From: Oscillospiraceae bacterium
GTDB taxonomy: Bacteria; Bacillota_A; Clostridia; Oscillospirales; Oscillospiraceae
Assembly: GCA_017516785.1 (NCBI GenBank)
Contig: JAFXAV010000060.1
Coordinates: 1 to 6,919 of the forward strand
Direction: 5' to 3'
Length of the DNA stretch: 6,919 nt
Of the stretch, positions 1-5,241 are shown piece by piece. Numbering within the stretch: position 1 is the stretch's first letter; each line of letters opens with the position of its first letter. The translations under genes were made by a program, and so were the position numbers. The notes below the pieces were generated by a model. That model saw only the letters and a list, made by a program, of their open reading frames with translations. It had not been told where the DNA came from and did not search any database.

Positions 1-298
1 CGGAATCAGGAAGGAAGGGAAAGGAAGCGCAGAGGCTGAGTAGTCAGAATCCAAAACTGAAGCGACCGAAAGGGAGCGAAAACAGCGGAGGTCAGAAAGC
101 GGAAAGGAAGCGGCGACAGGCCGTGGAATGGAAGGCCCAGAGAAGGTCGGAAGCGAAAGCGGAGGACAGGGGTGAGCCGGGAAGAAGCAGCTGCAGAGAA
201 TGAAGCCGGCGGAAGACGAAAGGAAATTGCAGACGAAGCCTGCATGAAACTGCGTGAGCTGAGGAGAAATCCAACGCCACCGTTTCATGAAGGTGGAG
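1..298. other. Purine-rich stretch without a convincing gene; possible transcribed RNA or 3' end of a longer transcript
   Basis: I see no credible protein gene here. In the first 240 bases I count 57 pyrimidines, so the + strand is about 76 % purine. All + frames are interrupted or give only low-complexity Glu/Lys/Arg/Ser translations; the open minus frames give Phe/Arg/Ser/Leu-rich translations, as expected from a pyrimidine-rich strand. There is an imperfect direct repeat: AGCGGAGGTCAG at 84-95 and AGCGGAGGACAG at 158-169, both preceded by a GCGAAA-type stretch. GGAAGCG recurs at 23, 106 and 149. Small hairpins can be drawn: TGCAG/CTGCA at 228-232/240-244, GGA-GAAA-TCC at 263-272, CCACC/GGTGG at 277-281/292-296. 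Because the stretch runs into two + strand terminators, it may be transcribed rightwards as a non-coding RNA or a 3' untranslated region. No Rfam family was recognised. Confidence 0.3.
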
Positions 299-340
299 AA
301 AAAAGCAAGCGAGTCTCGACTGAAAAGTCGGGGCTTTTTT
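299..340 (+). terminator. Intrinsic terminator (first of a tandem pair)
   Basis: AAAAAAGC (299-306) can pair with GCTTTTTT (333-340), enclosing a smaller hairpin CGACT-GAAA-AGTCG (317-330) with a GNRA-type GAAA loop. Six T residues (335-340) follow the inner stem. It would end transcription arriving from the left, from the purine-rich stretch or a gene outside the window. No gene in this window lies upstream on the same strand. Confidence 0.6.
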
Positions 341-357
341 GTTTATACGGAAAAATA

Positions 358-395
358 AACCAGGGGCCACTTGCAAGGGTAGCCCCTGGTTTTTT
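358..395 (+). terminator. Strong intrinsic terminator upstream of the YwaF-family gene
   Basis: A perfect 10-bp stem, AACCAGGGGC (358-367) with GCCCCTGGTT (382-391), has a 14-base loop and is followed by a T run (390-395). It is the second terminator in under 100 bases and insulates the gene at 461 from transcription entering from the left. The A-rich stretch before the stem (351-355) could give weak activity in the other direction. Confidence 0.8.
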
Positions 396-405
396 GCCTG
401 TCAGG

Positions 406-434
406 TTGCGTCCCCTGCCGGAATATGGTATACT
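406..434 (+). promoter_or_regulatory. Sigma-A type promoter of the YwaF-family gene
   Basis: TTGCGT (406-411), a 17-base spacer and TATACT (429-434), with TG at 426-427 giving an extended -10. The start of transcription should fall near 441, just before the ribosome binding site at 448. It sits directly after the terminator ending at 395, so the gene is probably transcribed alone. Confidence 0.65.
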
Positions 435-460
435 GAGGAAAACTATCAGGAGAAATGCAT

Positions 461-1213
461 ATGAAAGAATTCTTACGTTACTTTTTCGGGGCAGGCAGCG
501 AACCGGAATTTGCTCTGTTCACCCTCGCTCACATTGCGCCGGTTCTCGCGATGCTTCTGGTGATTTTTGCAATCTGGAAAAAGCGGGATTCCATCCGCGC
601 ATCCCGGCACGAGGAGAAACTGCGCTATATTCTGGCTTTTGCCCTGATCATTGCAGACATGGCATATTACTGGCGGCTGGCAGGTGCCCCCTGGCTGTCC
701 ACCGGCCCTGCTGAGAATCTGCCCATCGGCGTCTGCGGCTGGGCGGCCATTTTCTGCAGTTTCATGCTGGTGGGCAAATGCCAGAGCCTTTTCGACATTG
801 TCTACTTCTGGATTCTGTCCGGTTCCCTCTTTGCCCTGATCACGCCCACTCCCCTCACCTATACAGGCCCCACCCGATTCCGGTACTATCAGTTCTGGGC
901 TGACCATACCCTCAGCTATGTGGCAATTTTCTACATGATCTTCGTCCACGGGATGCGTCCCAGGGTGCGCTCGGCAGTGAAATCCTTCTGCGCGCTGGTG
1001 GCAATGTGCCTTCTTGCCTACTGGGTGAATACCATGATTCCCGGCGCCAATTACCTCTTCCTCGCCCGGCCCGAGGCAGCTCCTTCGGTTCTGGATATTC
1101 TGCCCCCCAATTTCGTCCTGCGTACGGCCATCATGGCGGCTGTTATTATTGCCATGTACGTCCTTGCATACTTGCCCTGGTATCTGAGGGATAAAAAAGC
1201 TGTCCGGGATTAA
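461..1213 (+). CDS. YwaF/TIGR02206 family integral membrane protein (TMEM164-like)
   Basis: The 250-residue protein has about seven membrane helices (roughly residues 18-39, 56-72, 88-104, 112-128, 150-165, 172-190 and 220-241) and a basic C-terminus. I assign it to the YwaF/TIGR02206 family from three things: the LPxxxC motif in the third helix (LPIGVC, Cys92), the histidine before the fifth helix (WADH, His149), and the late GANYLFLARP segment (196-204), which resembles the family's conserved G-x-N-Y-x-F-L signature. The eukaryotic relative TMEM164 has been reported as a cysteine/histidine-dependent lipid acyltransferase; whether the bacterial proteins share that chemistry is my inference. 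ATG 461 is preferred over ATG 455 because AGGAGA (448-453) lies 7 bases before 461 but only 1 base before 455. It has its own promoter and converges on the methyltransferase gene. The family is sure; the function is not. Confidence 0.85.
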   Translation: MKEFLRYFFGAGSEPEFALFTLAHIAPVLAMLLVIFAIWKKRDSIRASRHEEKLRYILAFALIIADMAYYWRLAGAPWLSTGPAENLPIGVCGWAAIFCSFMLVGKCQSLFDIVYFWILSGSLFALITPTPLTYTGPTRFRYYQFWADHTLSYVAIFYMIFVHGMRPRVRSAVKSFCALVAMCLLAYWVNTMIPGANYLFLARPEAAPSVLDILPPNFVLRTAIMAAVIIAMYVLAYLPWYLRDKKAVRD

Positions 1214-1265
1214 GGTATTGGAGGATGCTTCATGCAGTGTCTTGCCGGGAAAAATGACATAAAAC

Positions 1266-1298
1266 AGTCCCGGGAAACTACTTGTTTCCCGGGACTTT
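1266..1298. terminator. Bidirectional terminator between convergent genes
   Basis: A 13-bp perfect stem, AGTCCCGGGAAAC (1266-1278) with GTTTCCCGGGACT (1284-1296), has a five-base loop TACTT. On the + strand it is followed by a short TTT; on the minus strand by GTTTTATG, so it is better as a terminator for the methyltransferase gene but probably serves both. Its core CCCGGGAAAC/GTTTCCCGGG is identical to that of the hairpin at 2640-2665. Confidence 0.75.
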
Positions 1299-1356
1299 CA
1301 ATTGTCCTCCCGCACCCTAATAATACCAAACGCGCAGTTTAAAGCTGGCAATCCAA

Positions 1357-1962
1357 TCACTCCAGTTCATAACCAGGAAGCCAGAAAATCATGATCCGTT
1401 CCCGCGCATCTCCTTTGAACAGATCATCGCATTCGATTTCATCGTAAAAATCCAGTTCCTCCACCGTCATCAGGTAGGAAATATACTCGTCGGAGGGATA
1501 ATAGAAAAATAAAAAGATCTCCCGGGGACAGTCATAATAGGATTCTATGATTCTTGCCATCACCTTGTGGAGAATCTCCACAGAGAACGGATTGAAAAAA
1601 TAGCACCGGCTGACATCCGGCGCCACTTCATATTCTTCCGCCCCGGTCAGCACGAAATCCGGCTTGATTCTGGAAATGGTGTTCTTCCGGTTTTCCAGAG
1701 CGCTTTTGTAAATCCGCTCATCATATTCAATTCCGACAGTCCTGGCTTTTGTCCGGTAGGAAAGAAAAAATCCGACCCGGCCTTTTCCGCAGCCATAGTC
1801 CAGAACCATATCCTCCTGACCAATCAGGCCGCTTCCCGCCAGCCGTTCCAGAACCCGATAGGGTGTCGGTTCATAGGGGTAACGGTACTCGTCCGAATTC
1901 ATGTCATCCCGGCCGGTTGTTTTGATCTGAAGGAGCTTATCCCAGGTATTTTCGTGATCCAT
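1357..1962 (-). CDS. Class I SAM-dependent methyltransferase, substrate unknown
   Basis: A 201-residue cytoplasmic protein with a Rossmann-type methyltransferase fold. Motif I, which binds S-adenosylmethionine, is VLDYGCGKGRVG (53-64). The acidic residue after strand 2 that usually contacts the ribose hydroxyls is Glu79 in VGIEYDE. A strand-4 region reads FFNPF (122-126), near the position where amino-methylating enzymes often carry an NPPY-like motif, but the match is incomplete. The YEPTPYRVLERL segment before motif I is common in uncharacterised Bacillota methyltransferases. ATG 1962 is chosen over an in-frame GTG at 1977 because AGGAG (1970-1974) lies 7 bases before it. The gene has its own strong promoter (1998-2026) and is divergent from the acetyltransferase. 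It could act on a small molecule, a protein or rRNA; nothing here decides which. Confidence 0.85.
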   Translation of the reverse strand: MDHENTWDKLLQIKTTGRDDMNSDEYRYPYEPTPYRVLERLAGSGLIGQEDMVLDYGCGKGRVGFFLSYRTKARTVGIEYDERIYKSALENRKNTISRIKPDFVLTGAEEYEVAPDVSRCYFFNPFSVEILHKVMARIIESYYDCPREIFLFFYYPSDEYISYLMTVEELDFYDEIECDDLFKGDARERIMIFWLPGYELE

Positions 1963-1997
1963 GATCCCTCTCCTCACCTGTCTCAGATTTTTATGTC

Positions 1998-2026
1998 ATT
2001 ATAGCATCGGCCTTCAATCATTTCAA
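1998..2026 (-). promoter_or_regulatory. Sigma-A promoter of the methyltransferase gene
   Basis: Read on the minus strand: TTGAAA (2026-2021), a 17-base spacer, then TGC-TATAAT with TATAAT at 2003-1998. The predicted RNA start is near 1991, giving a leader of about 30 bases with the AGGAG site. It is back to back with the acetyltransferase promoter; the two -35 elements are 27 bases apart. Confidence 0.8.
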
Positions 2027-2053
2027 TCCGGCCTGATAAAAGCGGATTTTTGA

Positions 2054-2082
2054 TTGTTGGAATCTGCTGTTCATGCTATAAT
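2054..2082 (+). promoter_or_regulatory. Sigma-A promoter of the GNAT acetyltransferase gene
   Basis: TTGTTG (2054-2059), a 17-base spacer, then TGC-TATAAT with TATAAT at 2077-2082. The 11-base string ATGCTATAATG (2073-2083) is the exact inverted copy of CATTATAGCAT at 1997-2007, the -10 region of the divergent methyltransferase promoter. RNA should start near 2089, which bears on the choice of start codon for the gene. Confidence 0.75.
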
Positions 2083-2098
2083 GGTTTCAGAATTTCAT

Positions 2099-2107
2099 GG
2101 GAGTGAT
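2099..2107 (+). promoter_or_regulatory. Ribosome binding site favouring a TTG start
   Basis: GGGAGTGAT resembles the anti-16S-matching consensus. GGAG (2100-2103) leaves 8 bases to TTG 2112. The site overlaps the in-frame ATG at 2097, which itself has no Shine-Dalgarno sequence and would lie only about 8 bases after the predicted RNA start. Confidence 0.5.
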
Positions 2108-2111
2108 AAGA

Positions 2112-2603
2112 TTGGCCAACCCTGTTGATTCCGTGCGGGATGCCCGCTTTGAAGATATGGCTCTTGCAGCTGAAATCATGGTTATTTCCTTCCGGACAGC
2201 TTTTTCACAATTTGTATCCGCGCAGACCATGGACACCTGCACAAATCCCGACAACTGCCGCAGAATGCTGGAAGACAGCTTTCTGAACAGCAGCATGCAC
2301 TTTCTGATGGGCGGCGACAAGGGATTTCTCTGCTGGCAGGAAACTTCTGACGGCGCAGAAATTCTGGCCATTCATTCTCTCCCCGAAAGCTGGGGCAGCG
2401 GATTGGGCCACGCCATGCTGACCTGGGCGCTGAAGCAAATTGGCCACCGCAAGGTGCATCTCTGGGCATTCAAGGATAATATCCGCGCCCGCCGGTTTTA
2501 CGAAAAGCACGGCATGCACTGGGACGGAACTCAGCGGGTCAGCCAGTTTGACGGTGCTTTGGAAGTGCAGTATGTGCTGAGGCAGAAGAATCTTCACGCC
2601 TGA
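2112..2603 (+). CDS. GNAT family N-acetyltransferase
   Basis: A 163-residue cytoplasmic enzyme that transfers an acetyl group from acetyl-CoA to an unidentified amine. The N-terminal strand and helix are VRDARFEDMALAAEI (8-22). The acetyl-CoA pyrophosphate loop is WGSGLG (94-99), a good match to the family's Q/R-x-x-G-x-G/A motif. Motif B, LWAFKDNIRARRFYEKHGM (117-135), carries the usual Asn (123) and Tyr (130, common general acid). I prefer TTG 2112, which follows the site at 2099-2107; with ATG 2097 the protein would gain five residues (MGVIR) ahead of the normal start of the fold. It has its own promoter, is divergent from the methyltransferase and converges on the hydrolase. Substrate could be a peptide N-terminus, polyamine, drug or metabolite; there is no specific clue. 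Confidence 0.87.
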   Translation: MANPVDSVRDARFEDMALAAEIMVISFRTAFSQFVSAQTMDTCTNPDNCRRMLEDSFLNSSMHFLMGGDKGFLCWQETSDGAEILAIHSLPESWGSGLGHAMLTWALKQIGHRKVHLWAFKDNIRARRFYEKHGMHWDGTQRVSQFDGALEVQYVLRQKNLHA

Positions 2604-2639
2604 CGGCAGTAATTTTGGTAATCTGAACATCATTCAAAA

Positions 2640-2676
2640 CCCCGGGAAACTTGCGTTTCCCGGGGCAGTTTTATTT
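2640..2676. terminator. Bidirectional terminator between convergent genes
   Basis: An 11-bp stem, CCCCGGGAAAC (2640-2650) with GTTTCCCGGGG (2655-2665), has loop TTGC and is followed by GTTTTATTT (2668-2676). On the minus strand it is followed by GTTTTG. It ends the acetyltransferase transcript, and its T run overlaps the stop codon of the hydrolase (2671-2673), so the hydrolase stop lies directly against the stem. The core is identical to that of the hairpin at 1266-1296. Confidence 0.85.
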
Positions 2677-3474
2677 CAGGAAGTCCAGCACCCGTTGATT
2701 GAAATCTTTTGCCTCTTCATAAAGGCCATGACCCCATCGGTCATACATATAAAGCTTTGCATCCGGGATGCGCTCCGCAATTTCACGGGATGCATCGCCG
2801 CCCAGGCACCGGTCCTGCTCACCGCCGATTACAAATGTTGGCGCCTGAATGCGGGAGAGATTTTCACAGGCATCGTGGGTCAGGCAGGCTTCCGCCTGAA
2901 TGAGGAAGCGGTCGTAGGATTTCGGTTTTGTGACTCTGCCCATAATGGGAATCAGCCATTTGTTCTTCCGGTAGTATTCACCCGAGTAGATTTTGCGCAC
3001 ATTGCTGTCCATCAGGGCGGTGTGGTCACCCTTTCGGGCCTGCTCCATCCATTCCTCCACCGACTCCGTCAGCATGGGGTTGGGTCTTGCAGAGGTTACC
3101 ACCAGAATCAGCTTTTCCACCTTTTCCGGATAATCAGCCGCCAGATGCTGGGCGATCATGCCGCCCATAGAAGCACCCAGCAGGGATGCCCGGCTGATGC
3201 CCAGCCGCTCCATGGCGCAGGCCTGATCCCGGGCCATATCCCGGGTTGTTTCGCCGGAAGTAAGCTTATTTTTGCGGCTGAACATGTATACCGTATAGTC
3301 CTTTGCAAACTGCCGGTACATCAGAGCCATGGGAAGGGCCGTGCCTTTGACTGTCTGCAGGCCGTCTCCAAGTCCCGGGAGCATCACGAGCACGTTCTCC
3401 CCTGTTCCGAACCGGACATAGTCCATATCCGTGCCGTCGATGTTCACCTTTCCGTTTTTCGCATGATACAGCAT
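2671..3474 (-). CDS. Alpha/beta-hydrolase fold protein
   Basis: A 267-residue cytoplasmic protein with a complete alpha/beta-hydrolase layout. The oxyanion loop region is LPGLGDG (32-38). The nucleophile elbow is GASMGG (100-105) with Ser102. The likely acid is Asp221 in GGEQDR after the late strand, and the catalytic His249 sits in WGHGLYEE. The cap region (about 130-205) is helical and rich in charged residues. There is no signal peptide. It most resembles small esterase/peptidase-like hydrolases of this superfamily; the substrate cannot be read from sequence. The start ATG 3474 follows GAGGTGA closely. It has its own promoter (3505-3533) and is divergent from the HTH-desulfoferrodoxin regulator, so it is a natural candidate target of that regulator. 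Confidence 0.9.
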   Translation of the reverse strand: MLYHAKNGKVNIDGTDMDYVRFGTGENVLVMLPGLGDGLQTVKGTALPMALMYRQFAKDYTVYMFSRKNKLTSGETTRDMARDQACAMERLGISRASLLGASMGGMIAQHLAADYPEKVEKLILVVTSARPNPMLTESVEEWMEQARKGDHTALMDSNVRKIYSGEYYRKNKWLIPIMGRVTKPKSYDRFLIQAEACLTHDACENLSRIQAPTFVIGGEQDRCLGGDASREIAERIPDAKLYMYDRWGHGLYEEAKDFNQRVLDFLK

Positions 3475-3504
3475 AACCTCACCTCTTGTCGCTTTACTGC
3501 CCCG

Positions 3505-3533
3505 ATTATATCACGAATATACTTCCTTGTCTA
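3505..3533 (-). promoter_or_regulatory. Sigma-A promoter of the hydrolase gene
   Basis: Read on the minus strand: TAGACA (3533-3528, five of six consensus bases), a 17-base spacer, then TGA-TATAAT with TATAAT at 3510-3505. Its -35 element ends only 11 bases before that of the divergent HTH gene promoter, so a protein bound between them could affect both genes. Confidence 0.8.
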
Positions 3534-3544
3534 CGAAGCGCAGG

Positions 3545-3573
3545 TTGCCCATATACCCGATTCATGGTATGCT
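3545..3573 (+). promoter_or_regulatory. Promoter of the HTH-desulfoferrodoxin gene, with a possible operator
   Basis: TTGCCC (3545-3550), a 17-base spacer, then TGG-TATGCT with TATGCT at 3568-3573. It is weaker than its divergent partner at the -35 but has an extended -10. An inverted repeat ATACC (3553-3557) / GGTAT (3566-3570), spaced by 8 bases, lies over the spacer and -10 and could be an operator for self-control. The repeat is short and may be chance. Confidence 0.6.
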
Positions 3574-3597
3574 CTTTCCAGAAAGGAAGTGGCATCC

Positions 3598-4185
3598 ATG
3601 AATTCCTACGTTACCGGAACCGCCATCAAAAAGCTGCGGGAAAGCAGAAATATGACCCAGGGCGCATTGGCTGAGAAAATCGGTGTCAGCAGCAAGACTG
3701 TCTCCAAATGGGAGACCGGCAAGGGACTGCCGGATGTTTCCCTTTTGCAGCCCCTGGCTCAGGCGCTAAGGATCTCCGTCATCGAGCTGATGAATGGAGA
3801 GCAGATTCTAAACAAAAACGTCTCTGCCAACATGCTGCGCAGCAAATTCTACGTCTGTCCCATCTGCGGCAATGCCATCCATTCTCTCGGGAACGCTCTG
3901 GTCAGCTGCTGCGGCATCACATTGCCCGCCCTGGAAGCAGAAGATGCTGACGATGACCATATTTTGACCGTTGAGAATGTGGAGGACGAGCATTTCATCA
4001 CCATCCGCCACCCCATGACAAAGGAGCACTATATCTCCTTTGCGGCTTTTGTCACCTCTGACCGGATCCAGATGGTAAAACTCTATCCCGAAGGCAACGC
4101 CGAAACCCGCCTGCAGTTGCGGGGTATGGGATACCTCTACTATTACTGCAACCGGCACGGACTGTTCCGGAAAAAGAAACCCTGA
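3598..4185 (+). CDS. XRE-family HTH domain fused to a desulfoferrodoxin/superoxide-reductase domain
   Basis: A 195-residue two-domain protein. Residues about 8-64 are a lambda-repressor-like DNA-binding domain (MTQGALAEKIGVSSKTVSKW, 19-38). Residues about 84-192 match desulfoferrodoxin. Centre I ligands: CPIC (Cys87, Cys90) and the Cys-Cys pair 104-105, the desulforedoxin Cys4 iron site. Centre II ligands: His121 (DDDHIL), His138 and His144 in HPMTKEHYISF with the exact family spacing, then Cys184 and His187 in CNRHG. All expected iron ligands are therefore present. In typical superoxide reductases a Lys precedes the first His; here it is Asp120. Architectures of this kind are, to my knowledge, known in anaerobic Bacillota, but their role is little characterised. 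I infer a superoxide- or iron-responsive regulator, perhaps also a reductase. Start ATG 3598 follows AGGA (3584-3587) with a 10-base gap. Transcribed alone; divergent from the hydrolase. Confidence 0.88.
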   Translation: MNSYVTGTAIKKLRESRNMTQGALAEKIGVSSKTVSKWETGKGLPDVSLLQPLAQALRISVIELMNGEQILNKNVSANMLRSKFYVCPICGNAIHSLGNALVSCCGITLPALEAEDADDDHILTVENVEDEHFITIRHPMTKEHYISFAAFVTSDRIQMVKLYPEGNAETRLQLRGMGYLYYYCNRHGLFRKKKP

Positions 4186-4193
4186 AAGCAGCA

Positions 4194-4228
4194 AAAAGGA
4201 CGCAGGATGGAAAAACCTGCGTCCTTTT
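4194..4228. terminator. Bidirectional terminator between the HTH-desulfoferrodoxin and ZIP genes
   Basis: A 13-bp perfect stem, AAAAGGACGCAGG (4194-4206) with CCTGCGTCCTTTT (4216-4228), has a nine-base loop. The T run within the 3' arm works for the + strand gene; the five A residues at 4193-4197 give the T run for the minus strand gene. It lies only 8 bases after the stop codon of the HTH gene and 5 bases from the end of the ZIP gene. Confidence 0.88.
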
Positions 4229-4233
4229 GATCA

Positions 4234-5070
4234 TCAGAAAATAATGAGCAGTCCCACGAGAATGCCCGTAATGGCGGAAAAAGCGGGCAGCTTGCTGTGA
4301 TACATCAGGATCGACTGGGGAAGAATTTCACCGAACACCACATAGAGCATGGCACCGCTGGCAAAACCCAGGCTCAAGGTCAGACCCATGGGGCCGATTT
4401 CACCCAGCATATAGCCAAGAAGCGCGCCCAGAATCGTGGGGATGCCGGAAGATGCGGTGATCAGAACTGCTTTCCACTTGGCCATGCCGCCGCTGATCAG
4501 GGGAACTGAAACCGCCATGCCCTCAGGGATATTGTGCAGACCGATCAGAACCGCCAGAATCAGTGCTGCGCCGCCCATGGCGCCGTCGTTGCTGGCATAG
4601 GAGGCACCGATGGTCATGCCCTCGGGCACATTATGCAGGGCAATGGCGCAGGCCATCACAACGCCCGCCACAAACAGGCCAAGCTTGCTGTCCTGCCGGG
4701 CATGATGCTCCCGGAAATGGTCGCTGTGAATCAGCTCATCCAGGTCATCCGCGGTTTTCGGGTGATTCTCGTCGATATGGGGAACTTCCGGATTGGTTTT
4801 CCGGTCGATGAGATAATTCAGAAAATAGGTCGCAGCCACGCCGAAAGCAATGGCCCCCACAACAATCCAGATGCCCACATTGGTTTCAATGGCCTCCGTG
4901 ACCAGGTCAAAGCATACTACACTCAGCATCACGCCGCCTGCAAAGCTCAGCAGCAGGCTGACCGTCCGTTTCGAATCTTTCTGCAGCATGGCGCCCACAA
5001 GACCGCCCAGTCCCGTGCCGCCCACGCCCGCCAAAGCAGTGGTTACAATCAGGGTTTCAATGATGCTCAT
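4234..5070 (-). CDS. ZIP family divalent metal transporter (ZupT/GufA-like)
   Basis: A 278-residue inner-membrane protein with about eight helices, predicted to import zinc or related divalent cations (Fe, Mn). The defining motifs are HNVPEG (146-151) in helix 4 and HNIPEG (179-184) in helix 5, which form the binuclear metal site; a later FGEILPQS (246-253) matches the family's conserved E-x-x-P region. The cytoplasmic loop between helices 3 and 4 is histidine- and acid-rich (His98, 103, 115, 118, 122, 123), typical of metal-binding loops. The length fits ZupT/GufA bacterial members. I chose ATG 5070 over the upstream in-frame ATG 5097 because AGGAG lies 7 bases before 5070 and 5097 falls beside the predicted RNA start. 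Metal preference cannot be told from sequence. Transcribed alone from a promoter at 5100-5128 and divergent from the MATE gene. Confidence 0.92.
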   Translation of the reverse strand: MSIIETLIVTTALAGVGGTGLGGLVGAMLQKDSKRTVSLLLSFAGGVMLSVVCFDLVTEAIETNVGIWIVVGAIAFGVAATYFLNYLIDRKTNPEVPHIDENHPKTADDLDELIHSDHFREHHARQDSKLGLFVAGVVMACAIALHNVPEGMTIGASYASNDGAMGGAALILAVLIGLHNIPEGMAVSVPLISGGMAKWKAVLITASSGIPTILGALLGYMLGEIGPMGLTLSLGFASGAMLYVVFGEILPQSILMYHSKLPAFSAITGILVGLLIIF

Positions 5071-5077
5071 AGCCTCA

Positions 5078-5082
5078 CTCCT
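5078..5082 (-). promoter_or_regulatory. Ribosome binding site that sets the ZIP start
   Basis: AGGAG on the minus strand, 7 bases before ATG 5070. The alternative ATG at 5097 has no such site, since it lies next to the promoter -10. Confidence 0.75.
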
Positions 5083-5099
5083 CTGCATACTTTTCATCT

Positions 5100-5128
5100 A
5101 TGATAGCATAGCGCCGCAGAGAATACAA
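5100..5128 (-). promoter_or_regulatory. Sigma-A promoter of the ZIP gene with an overlapping inverted repeat
   Basis: Read on the minus strand: TTGTAT (5128-5123), a 17-base spacer, then TGC-TATCAT with TATCAT at 5105-5100. The inverted repeat CTATG-ATAG-CATAG (5098-5111, + strand) covers the -10 and could be a metal-regulator operator, although it does not match a Fur, Zur or MntR box that I can name. Confidence 0.65.
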
Positions 5129-5241
5129 CGCAATCTCCCCATAATCGTGTCGAAACCGGGCATATCTGTCGGAAATTGCCAAATCAATCTGGTAATTTTG
5201 TGCCGGAAACCACCGGATTCTGTATCATTTTACACATTCCA

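Noticed and set aside
1..300. RNase P RNA, tmRNA, SRP RNA or T-box in the purine-rich stretch
   Set aside because: None of the conserved signature strings of these RNAs that I looked for is present.
6..376. Overlapping open frames on the minus strand (79 and 94 codons)
   Set aside because: They are open because the strand is pyrimidine-rich; the translations are Phe/Arg/Ser/Leu-rich with no recognisable domain.
172..714. A 180-codon open + frame beginning with GTG and crossing two terminators
   Set aside because: It overlaps both terminators and then the YwaF-family gene in another frame; its translation is low-complexity at first and then a frame shadow. No ribosome binding site of note.
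1225..1257. A ten-codon frame (ATG 1225 to TGA) just after the YwaF-family gene
   Set aside because: Too short and without support beyond a weak purine run; nothing suggests that it is translated.
2695..3597. Extension of the HTH-desulfoferrodoxin reading frame 301 codons upstream
   Set aside because: The extension lies opposite the hydrolase gene, and a good ribosome binding site and promoter place the start at 3598, directly at the beginning of a normal HTH domain.
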